The notes below the pieces were generated by a model. That model did not search any database and was not told the origin of the DNA. It saw only the letters and a list, made by a program, of their open reading frames with translations. Positions 8,970 through 17,250 of a DNA stretch of 64,000 nucleotides are shown piece by piece. Numbering within the stretch: position 1 is the first letter of the stretch; every line of letters begins with the position of its first letter. The DNA comes from Arthrobacter roseus. GTDB lineage: Bacteria; Actinomycetota; Actinomycetes; Actinomycetales; Micrococcaceae. Where the stretch lies: positions 248,001-312,000 of the forward strand of contig NZ_JAFBCU010000001.1 of the NCBI RefSeq assembly GCF_016907875.1. Reading direction: 5' to 3'. The position numbers and the translations under genes are program-made.

Positions 8970-9359
8970 ATGACACCACAAACACCAAACGGAGATTTCT
9001 GCAGTTTCTGCAGCGCACCCTGGAGCGAACACAACCGACTGGTTTCCGGACCCGGTGTCGCGATCTGTCTTGATTGCACAGAGAAATCGCTGCACCTCTT
9101 CGACAAAGCGTCAGGCGACGGCGCCATTATTGAGCCGCCAAAGGAACTGGATGATGACGGCCTTCTACTTATATTGCCGCAGGTTGCCGACGTCTCCGAT
9201 CAGGTCACCAAGCAGCTTCAGGCCTGGGTCGACCTTGCACGAGGACGCGGCATCAGCTGGGCCCGAATCGGCAACGCTCTGAACATCACCAGACAGTCCG
9301 CCTGGGAGCGCTTTTGTCGTACTTCGGACACTTCTACGACATTGAAGGACCAGCGTTGA
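8970..9359 (+). CDS. ClpX-type C4 zinc finger plus helix-turn-helix protein
   Basis: A 129-residue protein. Residues 11-36 hold a four-cysteine zinc-binding site (C11, C14, C33, C36), as in the ClpX zinc-binding domain. Residues about 92-120 contain ISWARIGNALNITRQSAWERF, a helix-turn-helix that resembles the AsnC/ParB-like type. There is no ATPase domain. Such proteins are widespread in actinobacteria but I know of no assigned function. It is divergent from the MFS gene, with an inverted repeat between them, so regulation of that exporter is a reasonable guess. Confidence 0.7.
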   Translation: MTPQTPNGDFCSFCSAPWSEHNRLVSGPGVAICLDCTEKSLHLFDKASGDGAIIEPPKELDDDGLLLILPQVADVSDQVTKQLQAWVDLARGRGISWARIGNALNITRQSAWERFCRTSDTSTTLKDQR

Positions 9360-9961
9360 CTCCGTAAACTGCCGCCGTTATTGGGTATGACCGGGAGGGG
9401 CCTCGAGATGGACTTGCAGGCGTTCATTGACGCCGAGCGCGCTGGTGAACGACGCCGAGACGATGCTCGCCTGATCCGGGTTGGGTAGCAGAACGCGTTC
9501 TCCGGAGATTTGCCACAGCAACTCCAACGACGACGAAGTCGAGGCGGAACCCGTGGGGTCCAGTTTCCGACAACAACCCATCCAGGCGGCAATCCATACC
9601 GATTTCGTCCAGTAAGTCAGGCTGCGACCAGCTGAATTCCGCCGGCCACCACGGTCCACGTTGGGTTGAGTGTGGACTGGGCCTTTGGTGGGCGATAGCT
9701 CCTGGCCGCTCTGTCGTGCAGATCAAGGGCCTCCACCGCAAAACACGGCCCGTTATCTGCACGACAGACGCAGCTCGCGGGCCAGGGCAGTAGCCCAGGA
9801 CGACGGCATCGCCGCCGCCATCGAACGCTTTGAAGACCTAGCAGGACTGACCTGATCCCAACCCGCACCACGAATAACTTGAACTTGTCTGAGTGAGCTT
9901 TGCCAGCAATAAGTAGCAGTTGCGGGTTGTCCCTGCGCTCTAGAAGTGTTCCACTACCACT
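9360..9961. other. Gene-poor stretch with a palindromic repeat
   Basis: About 600 bases without a convincing gene. The minus-strand open frames lack ribosome-binding sites and recognisable motifs, and the short plus-strand frames stop early. It may be decayed coding sequence. The only structure I can support is the palindromic repeat at 9710-9768. Confidence 0.5.
9710..9768. repeat. Palindromic repeat element, copy A
   Basis: TCTGTCGTGCAGAT at 9710-9723 pairs perfectly with ATCTGCACGACAGA at 9755-9768. An inner GGGCC/GGCCC pair (9727-9731 and 9747-9751) extends the stem. The segment 9748-9767 matches 32108-32127 at 17 of 20 bases, so it is a dispersed element and not a simple terminator. Confidence 0.7.
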
Positions 9962-10342
9962 ATGACCCATGGAATTAGCGGTATAGCAGCCCTGGCCATC
10001 GACTGCGATGACCCGGTACTGGTAGCAACGTTCTGGCAGCGCCTGCTTGGTGGCGAAATCTCGGTGGACGACGACGGCGACGTGGAGCTCACTGGCGGAG
10101 TGATCAGGCTTGACTTCTTGAAGGTTCCGGACACCAGTGGTGATGCCGCTGACGTTCAGAAGACCAAGAACAAGATCCACCTCGACCTGCGTAGCTATGA
10201 CTACGACGGCGCGATCACCAACGCCCTCGAAGCCGGCGCCACCGTTGCGGATGACGTCTATGACGGCACCGCCTGGAAGGTGCTTCGCGATCCGGAAGGA
10301 AACGAATTCTGCATCCTGCGTTCTCGTAGTTTCCGTCCGTAG
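9962..10342 (+). CDS. VOC-family (glyoxalase-like) protein
   Basis: A 126-residue single-domain protein of the glyoxalase/bleomycin-resistance/dioxygenase fold. The order of elements, AIDCDDPVLVATFWQRLLGG at about residue 12, KNKIHLDLR near 70, and WKVLRDPEGNEFCI near 105, fits Glyoxalase_6-like members in actinobacteria. These usually bind a metal between paired strands. The reaction cannot be predicted. The start is the ATG at 9962. It stands alone with gaps on both sides. Confidence 0.8.
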   Translation: MTHGISGIAALAIDCDDPVLVATFWQRLLGGEISVDDDGDVELTGGVIRLDFLKVPDTSGDAADVQKTKNKIHLDLRSYDYDGAITNALEAGATVADDVYDGTAWKVLRDPEGNEFCILRSRSFRP

Positions 10343-10438
10343 GGCCGGCCCCGCCGTCGGGCCTTCCCTCTGTTGCACAGCCTGCTTACAATGAGACTGC
10401 TTCATCCCAAGCCCCAACCTCTACAAGGGAGATGACCG

Positions 10439-10654
10439 ATGATTGAAAAACTGCATGAGTCCGGTATCCGCAGCGAACATGCTTACATAGGTGGATTTGC
10501 TTCTATTGGTGTCTCAATTCTGGCTTGGCTGACCAGCCGCGGCAAGACGGGGGACTCCAAGGCCCAGGCAGACCGTTGGGGCATCTTCGTTGGCCATTGG
10601 GCTCCCACGTTCTTTGCGTTGGGCGTCGCACTGAAACTCGAAGAAAAGAAGTAG
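10439..10654 (+). CDS. Small conserved membrane-associated protein
   Basis: A 71-residue protein with two hydrophobic segments (about residues 16-32 and 46-62) and a lysine/glutamate-rich C-terminus. The start follows an AGGGAGATGACC sequence. It resembles small actinobacterial proteins of unknown function that carry an R-x-G-I-F-V-G-H-W-A-P motif. A terminator-like hairpin follows. Confidence 0.65.
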   Translation: MIEKLHESGIRSEHAYIGGFASIGVSILAWLTSRGKTGDSKAQADRWGIFVGHWAPTFFALGVALKLEEKK

Positions 10655-10662
10655 TACGGCCC

Positions 10663-10703
10663 GAGGAGCAGGCCAACACCACGCGGGTGTCGGCCTGCTC
10701 CTC
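10663..10703 (+). terminator. Hairpin downstream of the small membrane gene
   Basis: The 18-base arm at 10663-10680 pairs with the arm at 10686-10703, with one mismatch and a 5-base loop. The stem is long and GC-rich but not followed by a clear T run. It probably ends the upstream transcript, just before the cardiolipin synthase gene. Confidence 0.6.
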
Positions 10704-10731
10704 GACGCGGAGGACGGGTTACGATTTGTCA

Positions 10732-11988
10732 ATGACTGAGCCCAGAAAAACAGTTGCCATGAGCATGGCTGGCACCCTGCTGAAGCGCGGCACAATGACC
10801 ATGCTTGGAACGCAAGCCGTCGTCATTGCGGCACTCGTGGCAACAGACGCCATCAAAAAGCACTACCGGTCCCGAGGCAATAGGTTTCCCCGCCCCGGCA
10901 GCTTCGAGGGTCAAGTATCCGAAACGCGGACTAAAGTCTTTACCTACGGGGAAGACCTCTACGAAGACATGATCGCCTCCATCCGCGGCGCAAAGCACAC
11001 GGTGCTGTTAGAGACTTACATCTGGAAGAACGACAGCGTCGGCCAGGAGTTCAAGGAAGCCCTAACCGAAGCCGCCGAACGCGGAGTAGACGTGTACGTG
11101 ATCTACGACGGCTTCGCGAACCTCGTGGTGCGCCCCAGCTTCTTCCGGTTCCATCCGAAGATCAACGTGTACCGTTTCCCGGTACTGCGCGCGTCGATCC
11201 TCCTCACCAATATCCGCGGAACCGGCTTCGATCACCGCAAAGTGCTTGTTGTCGACGACGAGATTGGCTATGTGGGCGGGTACAACATCGGTGCGATGTA
11301 CGCGAGCCAGTGGAGGGACACGCACCTGCGGATCATGGGACGATCCGTTTGGGAACTCCGTGAAGCGTTCGCCGCAGTCTGGAACCATGCTGTCCGGCAA
11401 CCGCACGCCCCACTCCCGGACCGCAGCGCTGGGTTCTGGGAACCTCGGCTGCGCGCCGTCAACAACATCCCCTCAAAACTGGTTTTTCCGATTCGCGGCC
11501 TCTACCTGGACTCCATCAATCGGGCCATGAACCACATCTACATCACGACGGCGTACTTCATTCCTGACCAGCAGATTCTCGGAGCGCTGCTCGAGGCACG
11601 GGCGCGCGGAGTAGATGTTCGCGTGCTCATTCCAGAGAATTCCAATCACGTGGTCTCAGACTGGCTCTCCCGGGGTTTTTACAGTGCTCTGCTGCGGGAC
11701 GGCGTGAAAATCCTCTTGTTTCAGAACGCCATGATCCACGCGAAGACAGCAACGATCGACGGCGAATGGTCCACGATCGGGACTGCGAATATTGACCGGC
11801 TGAGCCTTACCGGCAACTACGAGATCAACATGGAGATCTTCGATAAAAATCTCGCCGCGGACATGGAGAAGATCTACGAAGTGGATAGCTCCAACAGTCG
11901 CGAACTGACCCTGCGAGAGTGGGATTCCAGGCATGTGGCTGCGCGTCTGAGTGAGGCGATCCTCGCCCCGCTCCGCCCGTTCCTATAA
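10732..11988 (+). CDS. Cardiolipin synthase-like phospholipase D family protein
   Basis: A 418-residue protein with two phospholipase D HKD motifs: HRKVLVVDDEIGYVGGYN at about residue 168 and HAKTATIDGEWSTIGTANID at about residue 340. A hydrophobic helix near residues 17-38 anchors it in the membrane, and the rest probably faces the cytoplasm. Two HKD motifs and this length suit bacterial cardiolipin synthase, which joins two phosphatidylglycerol molecules. The open frame extends upstream to 10525 but crosses the preceding gene and hairpin, so I use the ATG at 10732. Confidence 0.85.
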   Translation: MTEPRKTVAMSMAGTLLKRGTMTMLGTQAVVIAALVATDAIKKHYRSRGNRFPRPGSFEGQVSETRTKVFTYGEDLYEDMIASIRGAKHTVLLETYIWKNDSVGQEFKEALTEAAERGVDVYVIYDGFANLVVRPSFFRFHPKINVYRFPVLRASILLTNIRGTGFDHRKVLVVDDEIGYVGGYNIGAMYASQWRDTHLRIMGRSVWELREAFAAVWNHAVRQPHAPLPDRSAGFWEPRLRAVNNIPSKLVFPIRGLYLDSINRAMNHIYITTAYFIPDQQILGALLEARARGVDVRVLIPENSNHVVSDWLSRGFYSALLRDGVKILLFQNAMIHAKTATIDGEWSTIGTANIDRLSLTGNYEINMEIFDKNLAADMEKIYEVDSSNSRELTLREWDSRHVAARLSEAILAPLRPFL

Positions 11989-12114
11989 GAATTAGCCTCT
12001 GGCTCACGACGTTCGCTGTCTGCAATTCCAGTTCCCCACTAGAGAATTGGTAAGCATGCTGATAAGAATTAAGGACTGTTGATTTACACCATCCACTCCT
12101 GAGGAGACATCACC

Positions 12115-12654
12115 ATGGCAGGAAACCTACTCTCGCGCTCACTTCACGACCTCAGCGCCGCCGCCTGGTTCGGTGGCTCCCTGATGGGCGCCGTCGGGCT
12201 TAATGGAGCTACCGCGGAAGCTAAAGATCCAAAGGAACGCACCCGGCTCTCAACTCTGGGGTGGGGCAAGTGGGCTCCCGTCCAAACGGTCGCTTTCGCT
12301 GCGCACGCCGTGGGAGGACTCGGCCTGATTTTTGCCAACAAGGGGCGGGTGGCCAATCAGAACGGTGTCACCGGAAATACCGTTGCCAAGAGCATCCTGA
12401 CGGTTGCCGGCATGGGCGTCACCCTCTACTCAGGCATGCTGGGCGCCAAAGTTGGGAAACTTGCTGATCAGGGTTCGGAAGGCGCAACCGAGCCGAGGGC
12501 GAGCGCCTCCGAAGAATTGAAGAAGGCACAGAAGCAGCTCAAAACATTGCAGTGGGTCATTCCCTGCATCAGCGGCGCCGTCGTTGTTCTCGGAGCCCAT
12601 CAGGGTGAGATGCAGCGGCCGAGCAATGTGGCCAAGGGCCTCTTCCGCCACTAA
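12115..12654 (+). CDS. Conserved membrane protein of unknown function
   Basis: A 179-residue protein with about three to four hydrophobic segments. The N-terminus LLSRSLHDLSAAAWFGGSLMGAVGLNGA, a GGLGLIFANKGRVANQ loop and a C-terminal helix with AHQGEMQRP are seen. The region 120-145 is charged and helical. AGGAGACATCACC precedes the ATG. I recognise it only as a family common in Micrococcaceae. Confidence 0.65.
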   Translation: MAGNLLSRSLHDLSAAAWFGGSLMGAVGLNGATAEAKDPKERTRLSTLGWGKWAPVQTVAFAAHAVGGLGLIFANKGRVANQNGVTGNTVAKSILTVAGMGVTLYSGMLGAKVGKLADQGSEGATEPRASASEELKKAQKQLKTLQWVIPCISGAVVVLGAHQGEMQRPSNVAKGLFRH

Positions 12655-12661
12655 CAACTGG

Positions 12662-13509
12662 TCATGACGAGGATAGAACGCGGGTGACCATGCTGCGTCC
12701 TGACTCTTCGAACACGGAGTCACCGACGTCGTGCGCCCACACGACCGTCCCGACAGCCTGGTTCAGGTTCTCCGCTACCCAGATGTCCCGTTCGGCCTCG
12801 CCGATGCTCGTGCCATATCCCTCGAAGAAGGCGTTGGCGAGTTCCGGCTGGCCGAGCAGCTGTTGGTGGCTCAGCCGGATGACATCATGGACCCAGGGAC
12901 GCGGCGCGGCTCGGCCGAAATCGATCACCCTAACCTCGCCGTCGTGCTGGATCCAGTTCCGAGGCTGATAGTCCCCGTGGGTGGCCACCAGCTCCACAGG
13001 CCGGGGCACCAGCGAATTCGCTAGACGCCGTAGGGCAGACAGCTGTGTCGCGGAGACCAGTTCATCCGCCCGATTCAGCCAGCCGTTCGTCTTCACCATT
13101 AGTGCGTTGAAATAGTCCTGGGACGCCCCGACACGACGGTGTATTCGTCGGAGTAGTTCGCCCGCTTGCCGGTATGTATCAGGATGAGATTCCGACGGCG
13201 TCCCCTCCACGGGCTCCCCCGGAAGGTAACGGACTACCAGCACGCCGCCTCGATTGACCCATCGATGAACTCGGGCACCCTGCCATCCAGATCTTTGAAG
13301 CCTGCCCGGTAGGCGGTGATCTCCCGACGGATGTGGTGACTGGTGCTGCTGGCCTTGACGATGTAATCGCAGCTGGCACTACGCACGCGAAGGACATTCG
13401 TGTCCTGCAGAGGCCACGAATGGTCATGGACCACGTCGACCGGGCCGAGCCACGTGTGAATCAGGGTCAACTGGCCGTCAGAGAGACCGGGGTGCAGGGA
13501 TTCCATCAT
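12662..13509 (-). pseudogene. Aminoglycoside/choline phosphotransferase-like gene, frameshifted
   Basis: The frames 13509-13240 and 13243-12662 encode the N- and C-parts of one kinase-fold protein of about 280 residues. The C-part carries THGDYQPRNW (catalytic loop) and VIDFGRAAPRPW (metal-binding DFG-like loop), as in APH enzymes and choline kinases. The first frame ends FIDGSIEAACW then stops. The second would continue as VLVVRYLPGE if one base were inserted near 13244-13247. The start overlaps the tetR stop by 4 bases, so the two were an operon. The frameshift could be real decay or a sequence error. Confidence 0.75.
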
Positions 13510-14045
13510 TTCCAGTGTGGAGCGATGGCGTCCACGAGCAGCAACAACTCCTCCATGTCCTGGGGAGTCTGCTTGCGAGCAGAATCGCCAGCGAAGAACG
13601 CGGCATCGTAGTAGAGCCCGTCCCCCATCAGCTTCACAGCGCGGGCGATCGCCCTATTACCCAACTCCTCTTCGAGGGCCCCGAGCCAGGCGTCCTCCAG
13701 CGCAGAGAACCGCTCCTGCGCGCGCGCATGACCCTGCTGTGCCAGACGCGCCATGGCTACCAGGGCACGATCAAGGGGGCTGTCCTCATACACCGATGTC
13801 CGTACGTAGTAGCGCGCTGCCCCTTCGGGGTCTTGAGTCATGCGTGCCAGATCCTCGCCAACGAGACCCTGAAGTCTGTCACCGAGCGCTTCCACCATGG
13901 CCTCCTTGGATGGGAAATGGTAGAGAAGCCCACCCTTGGATACGTCCGCTGCAGTGGCAACGGCTTCTACCGTCGCTGCCCGCTCGCCTTCATCAATGAG
14001 GATCCGTTCAAAGCTGTCGAGGATTCTTTCTCTGGAACTTGCCAT
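13506..14045 (-). CDS. TetR-family transcriptional regulator
   Basis: A 179-residue regulator. The N-terminal 45 residues form a TetR helix-turn-helix (VEAVATAADVSKGGLLYHFPSKEAMVEAL). The remaining part is a helical ligand domain. It is divergent from the 14-helix drug exporter, with an inverted repeat between them. The usual arrangement is that such a repressor controls both genes and is released by an export substrate. The start at 14045 was chosen over an upstream frame that overlaps the exporter. Confidence 0.88.
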   Translation of the reverse strand: MASSRERILDSFERILIDEGERAATVEAVATAADVSKGGLLYHFPSKEAMVEALGDRLQGLVGEDLARMTQDPEGAARYYVRTSVYEDSPLDRALVAMARLAQQGHARAQERFSALEDAWLGALEEELGNRAIARAVKLMGDGLYYDAAFFAGDSARKQTPQDMEELLLLVDAIAPHWK

Positions 14046-14079
14046 GCGCTCAATGATACGGCTCACAGAATGTTTACTG

Positions 14080-14095
14080 TACCGGCTGGACGGTA
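14080..14095. promoter_or_regulatory. TetR-type operator between regulator and exporter
   Basis: TACCG-GCTGGA-CGGTA has perfect 5-base arms inside the 64-base divergent gap. A looser symmetry extends outward. The position covers the likely promoters of both genes. Binding by the adjacent TetR protein is inferred. Confidence 0.5.
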
Positions 14096-14109
14096 TAAAA
14101 TCGATTTCC

Positions 14110-15666
14110 ATGAGCACCTTTGTCACAGCCACGGCACAGAACCGTGAGGAGATGGAATCACCGCAATCAGCCAGGGCTGGTAAACGCGAATGGTTGGCTC
14201 TCGCGGTCCTCATGCTGCCGGTGCTCCTCGTCGCCGTGGACAACACAGTGCTCAGCTTCGCCATCCCGGCAATCTCGCGGGACTTCAATACCACCGGAAC
14301 CGCACTGCTATGGATCATCGACATCTACCCGCTGGTCCTGGCAGCACTACTAGTTGCCATGGGCAGCCTGGGCGACCGATTCGGCCGACGCCGGCTCCTG
14401 ACTATCGGCGCCATAGGGTTCGGCGCCTTCTCCATCCTCGCCGCATACTCCCCCAACGCCGAGTCCCTGATTGCAACGCGCGTGGGCATGGGGTTCTTTG
14501 GCGCCATGCTCATGCCCTCAACGCTGTCTCTGCTCCGCAACATCTTCATCGACCGCAACCAGCGCCGCCTGGCCATCGCCATCTGGGGCTCCGGATTCTC
14601 GGCCGGCGCAGCCCTGGGCCCAATTGTAGGCGGGATCCTGCTGGAGCACTTCTGGTGGGGCTCGATCTTCCTGCTCTCCATTCCGGTTCTCGTGCTGATG
14701 CTCGCGTTCACACCGCTGTTTGTCCCCGAATCGCGCGACCCCAACCCCGGCCCCGTCGATGTGCCGAGCATCCTGCTTTCCATTGCCACCATGGCCCCAG
14801 TGGTGTTTGCGATCAAGAACATTGCCAAAGAAGGCAACGTCGTCGTCTCAATTCTCGCCGTCGTCGTCGGGCTCCTTGCTGGTACAGCGTTTGTCCGCCG
14901 ACAGCTCACTCGGCTGCACCCACTCCTGGACATGCGGCTGTTCACCTACCGCCCGTTCACGGGCTCCGTGCTGGTGAACCTGCTGGCGATCTTCTCCCTG
15001 GTGGGCTTCCTGTACTTCGTGTCCCAGCATTTGCAGCTGGTGCTCGGCCTCAGCCCGCTCAACGCCGGATTGGTGTTGGTTCCAGGCCTCGTCATCACCA
15101 TCCTCGCGGGACTCGCCGTCGTGCCCGTAGCTAAAAAGGTTTCTGCGCACGTACTGGTACCGGTGGCGCTCTTGTTCTCCGTCGCCGCGTACGCCATGAT
15201 CGCGCTGAACGGCCACAACGAGTCGATCGAGGTTGTCATGATCGCCTTCGCGGTCCTCGGCGCGGGCGTTGGTGCCTCAGAAACGATCTCCAACGACGTC
15301 ATTCTGGCCAGTGTGCCCTCGAGCAAGGCCGGAGCGGCGTCCGCCGTGTCCGAAACCGCGTACGAAGTAGGGTCCGTATTCGGCACTGCGCTGCTGGGCA
15401 GCGTGCTCGTTTCCTCCTACCGAAACAACCTCACTCTTCCCAACGGGCTCAGCCCTGAGCAAGCAACCGTTGCCACAGACACGCTTGGTGGCGCCCTGAA
15501 CATGGCTGCCTCGCTGCCCGGACCGGCCGCGCAGGAACTCATTACCTCGGCGCAGGCCGCATTCACCTCCGGCGTCACCGTGACCTCGTGGATTGGCGCC
15601 GGACTCATGGTGCTCGCTGCCGCAATGTCCTTCCGGATGCTGCGGGAGACGCCGCCCACTCAGTGA
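14110..15666 (+). CDS. DHA2-type (14 transmembrane) MFS multidrug exporter
   Basis: A 518-residue integral membrane protein with about 14 hydrophobic helices. The motif GSLGDRFGRRRLL (about residue 83-95, motif A) and the SIFLLSIPVLVLML region belong to the QacA/SmvA/LfrA group of proton-driven drug antiporters. D-N-T-V near residue 43 is the conserved helix 1 motif. It is divergent from a TetR gene. The stop codon sits inside a 17-base palindrome. The frame is open upstream into the tetR gene but 14110 is the first ATG after the operator. Confidence 0.88.
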   Translation: MSTFVTATAQNREEMESPQSARAGKREWLALAVLMLPVLLVAVDNTVLSFAIPAISRDFNTTGTALLWIIDIYPLVLAALLVAMGSLGDRFGRRRLLTIGAIGFGAFSILAAYSPNAESLIATRVGMGFFGAMLMPSTLSLLRNIFIDRNQRRLAIAIWGSGFSAGAALGPIVGGILLEHFWWGSIFLLSIPVLVLMLAFTPLFVPESRDPNPGPVDVPSILLSIATMAPVVFAIKNIAKEGNVVVSILAVVVGLLAGTAFVRRQLTRLHPLLDMRLFTYRPFTGSVLVNLLAIFSLVGFLYFVSQHLQLVLGLSPLNAGLVLVPGLVITILAGLAVVPVAKKVSAHVLVPVALLFSVAAYAMIALNGHNESIEVVMIAFAVLGAGVGASETISNDVILASVPSSKAGAASAVSETAYEVGSVFGTALLGSVLVSSYRNNLTLPNGLSPEQATVATDTLGGALNMAASLPGPAAQELITSAQAAFTSGVTVTSWIGAGLMVLAAAMSFRMLRETPPTQ

Positions 15667-15677
15667 CCAATGGTCAC
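15661..15677. repeat. 17-bp palindromic direct repeat, left copy
   Basis: CAGTGACCAATGGTCAC. The inner 15 bases GTGACCA-A-TGGTCAC form a perfect palindrome. The stop codons of the MFS exporter (15664-15666) and of the convergent sulP gene (15674-15676) both lie inside it. The identical 17-mer occurs at 17201-17217. Confidence 0.9.
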
Positions 15678-17179
15678 CCGAGATTCCCGCCGAGCCGCTC
15701 CCTGATCCTCACTGACGCCTCGTTCAGACCAATGATGACGACGTCGGTTCCGTGCCTGCGGTACTTCTCGGTCACGGCGTCGATAGCCGCCACCGTCGAG
15801 GCGTCCCACACGTGTGAACGGCTCATGTCGATAACCACCTTCTCCGGGTCCAGCGCGTATTCGAACTGCATGTAGAGGTCATTGGACGAAGCGAAGAACA
15901 ATTCCCCGTCCACCGTGTAGGTGGCCGTTCCGCCATCGTCGTCAAGCGTCCGTTTAACTGTGACAAAGTGCGCCACCCGCCGCGCAAACAGAACCATGGC
16001 TGCAAGGACCCCGATGCCGACGCCGATGGCCAGATTTTCAGTGAGGACCACCGCGATGACGGTCAGCAGCATGACGCCTGTCTCGGACTTCGGCATGCGC
16101 CGCAAGGTTGCCGGACGAATGCTGTGCCAATCGAACGTGGCCACTGACACGAAAATCATGACGGCCACGAGCGCGGCCATGGGGATGAGCCCAACGATGC
16201 CCCCCAGCGACACCACCAGGATCAGCAGGAATACGCCGGCCAGGAACGTGGAAATGCGGGTTCTGGCGCCGGATGCCTTGACGTTGATCATGGTCTGCCC
16301 GATCATGGCGCAGCCGCCCATGCCGCCGAAGAACCCGGTCACAATGTTCGCGACGCCCTGGCCCCAGGATTCGCGGCTCTTGTTGGAAGGGGTGTCGGTG
16401 ATGTCGTCCACGAGCTTTGCGGTGAGTAGTGATTCGAGCAGACCCACCAGTGCCATGGCCAGGGCGAACGGCGCGATGATGCTCAGCGTTTCCAGGTTCC
16501 ACGGGACGTCCGGGATGAACAGCGACGGCAGGCTATCCGGAAGCGCGCCCTTGTCAGCAACCGTTGGGACGGTGATGGAAGCGATGATGGCCAGCGCCGT
16601 CACGACGACAATGACGACGAGCGGCGCGGGAACGGCAAGTGTCAATCGCGGCAGCAGGAACACGATGGCCAGCCCGAGTGCCGTCAGCGGGTACACCATC
16701 CATGGCACGCCCAGCAGTTCGGGAACCTGGGCGGAGAAGATCAGGATGGCCAGAGAGTTGACGAATCCAACCATGACGGACCGGGGGATGAACCGCATCA
16801 GCTTCGCCACGCCGAGGACACCGAACAACACCTGAAATATGCCCGCAAGGATGACAGCGGCGATGAAGTAGTTTGTTCCGTGACTGGCGACGAGCGGAGC
16901 GATGACGAGGGCGACGGCGCCGGTGGCCGCGGAGATCATGGCCGGGCGTCCACCGACAAAGGAGATGGTGACGGCCATGGTAAATGAGGCGAAGAGGCCG
17001 ATGCGGGGGTCGACGCCAGCGATGATGGAGAACGCGATGGCCTCCGGGATGAGCGCGAGTGCGACGACCAGCCCTCCGAGAACCTCGGTTTTCAGGTGGC
17101 GGGGACTCTTCAGGGTACGCAGGACTGATTGACGCTCGACCGGCGTGAGCATGGGCTCGGTCATTGTTGCTTGGGGCAT
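15674..17179 (-). CDS. SulP-family anion transporter with STAS domain
   Basis: A 501-residue protein. The first 400 residues are membrane-spanning, with VVALALIPEAIAFSIIAGVDP near residue 38 and ISAATGAVALVIAP near residue 76, both hallmarks of SulP carriers. Residues about 405-495 form a STAS domain (TVDGELFFASSNDLYMQF, VVIDMSRSHVWDASTVAAID). SulP proteins carry sulfate, bicarbonate or similar anions. The substrate is not predictable. The starts at 17179 and 17164 both lack a clear ribosome-binding site. The gene is bounded by two identical palindromic repeats. Confidence 0.9.
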   Translation of the reverse strand: MPQATMTEPMLTPVERQSVLRTLKSPRHLKTEVLGGLVVALALIPEAIAFSIIAGVDPRIGLFASFTMAVTISFVGGRPAMISAATGAVALVIAPLVASHGTNYFIAAVILAGIFQVLFGVLGVAKLMRFIPRSVMVGFVNSLAILIFSAQVPELLGVPWMVYPLTALGLAIVFLLPRLTLAVPAPLVVIVVVTALAIIASITVPTVADKGALPDSLPSLFIPDVPWNLETLSIIAPFALAMALVGLLESLLTAKLVDDITDTPSNKSRESWGQGVANIVTGFFGGMGGCAMIGQTMINVKASGARTRISTFLAGVFLLILVVSLGGIVGLIPMAALVAVMIFVSVATFDWHSIRPATLRRMPKSETGVMLLTVIAVVLTENLAIGVGIGVLAAMVLFARRVAHFVTVKRTLDDDGGTATYTVDGELFFASSNDLYMQFEYALDPEKVVIDMSRSHVWDASTVAAIDAVTEKYRRHGTDVVIIGLNEASVRIRERLGGNLG

Positions 17180-17200
17180 ATGGGCAATTTTACCGGTCTG

Positions 17201-17217
17201 CAGTGACCAATGGTCAC
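17201..17217. repeat. 17-bp palindromic direct repeat, right copy
   Basis: The same CAGTGACCAATGGTCAC as at 15661-15677, exactly 1540 bases away, just upstream of the sulP start. It lies between sulP and the divergent CynX-like gene, where an operator or insertion target would be expected. Confidence 0.9.
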
Positions 17218-17250
17218 TCGTAATAGCGCAGGCTCGGTATCGTTGCGGTA

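Noticed and set aside
15921-16835. Antisense frame of 304 residues in sulP
   Set aside because: It is the reverse of a well-supported transporter and reads as low-complexity serine and threonine.
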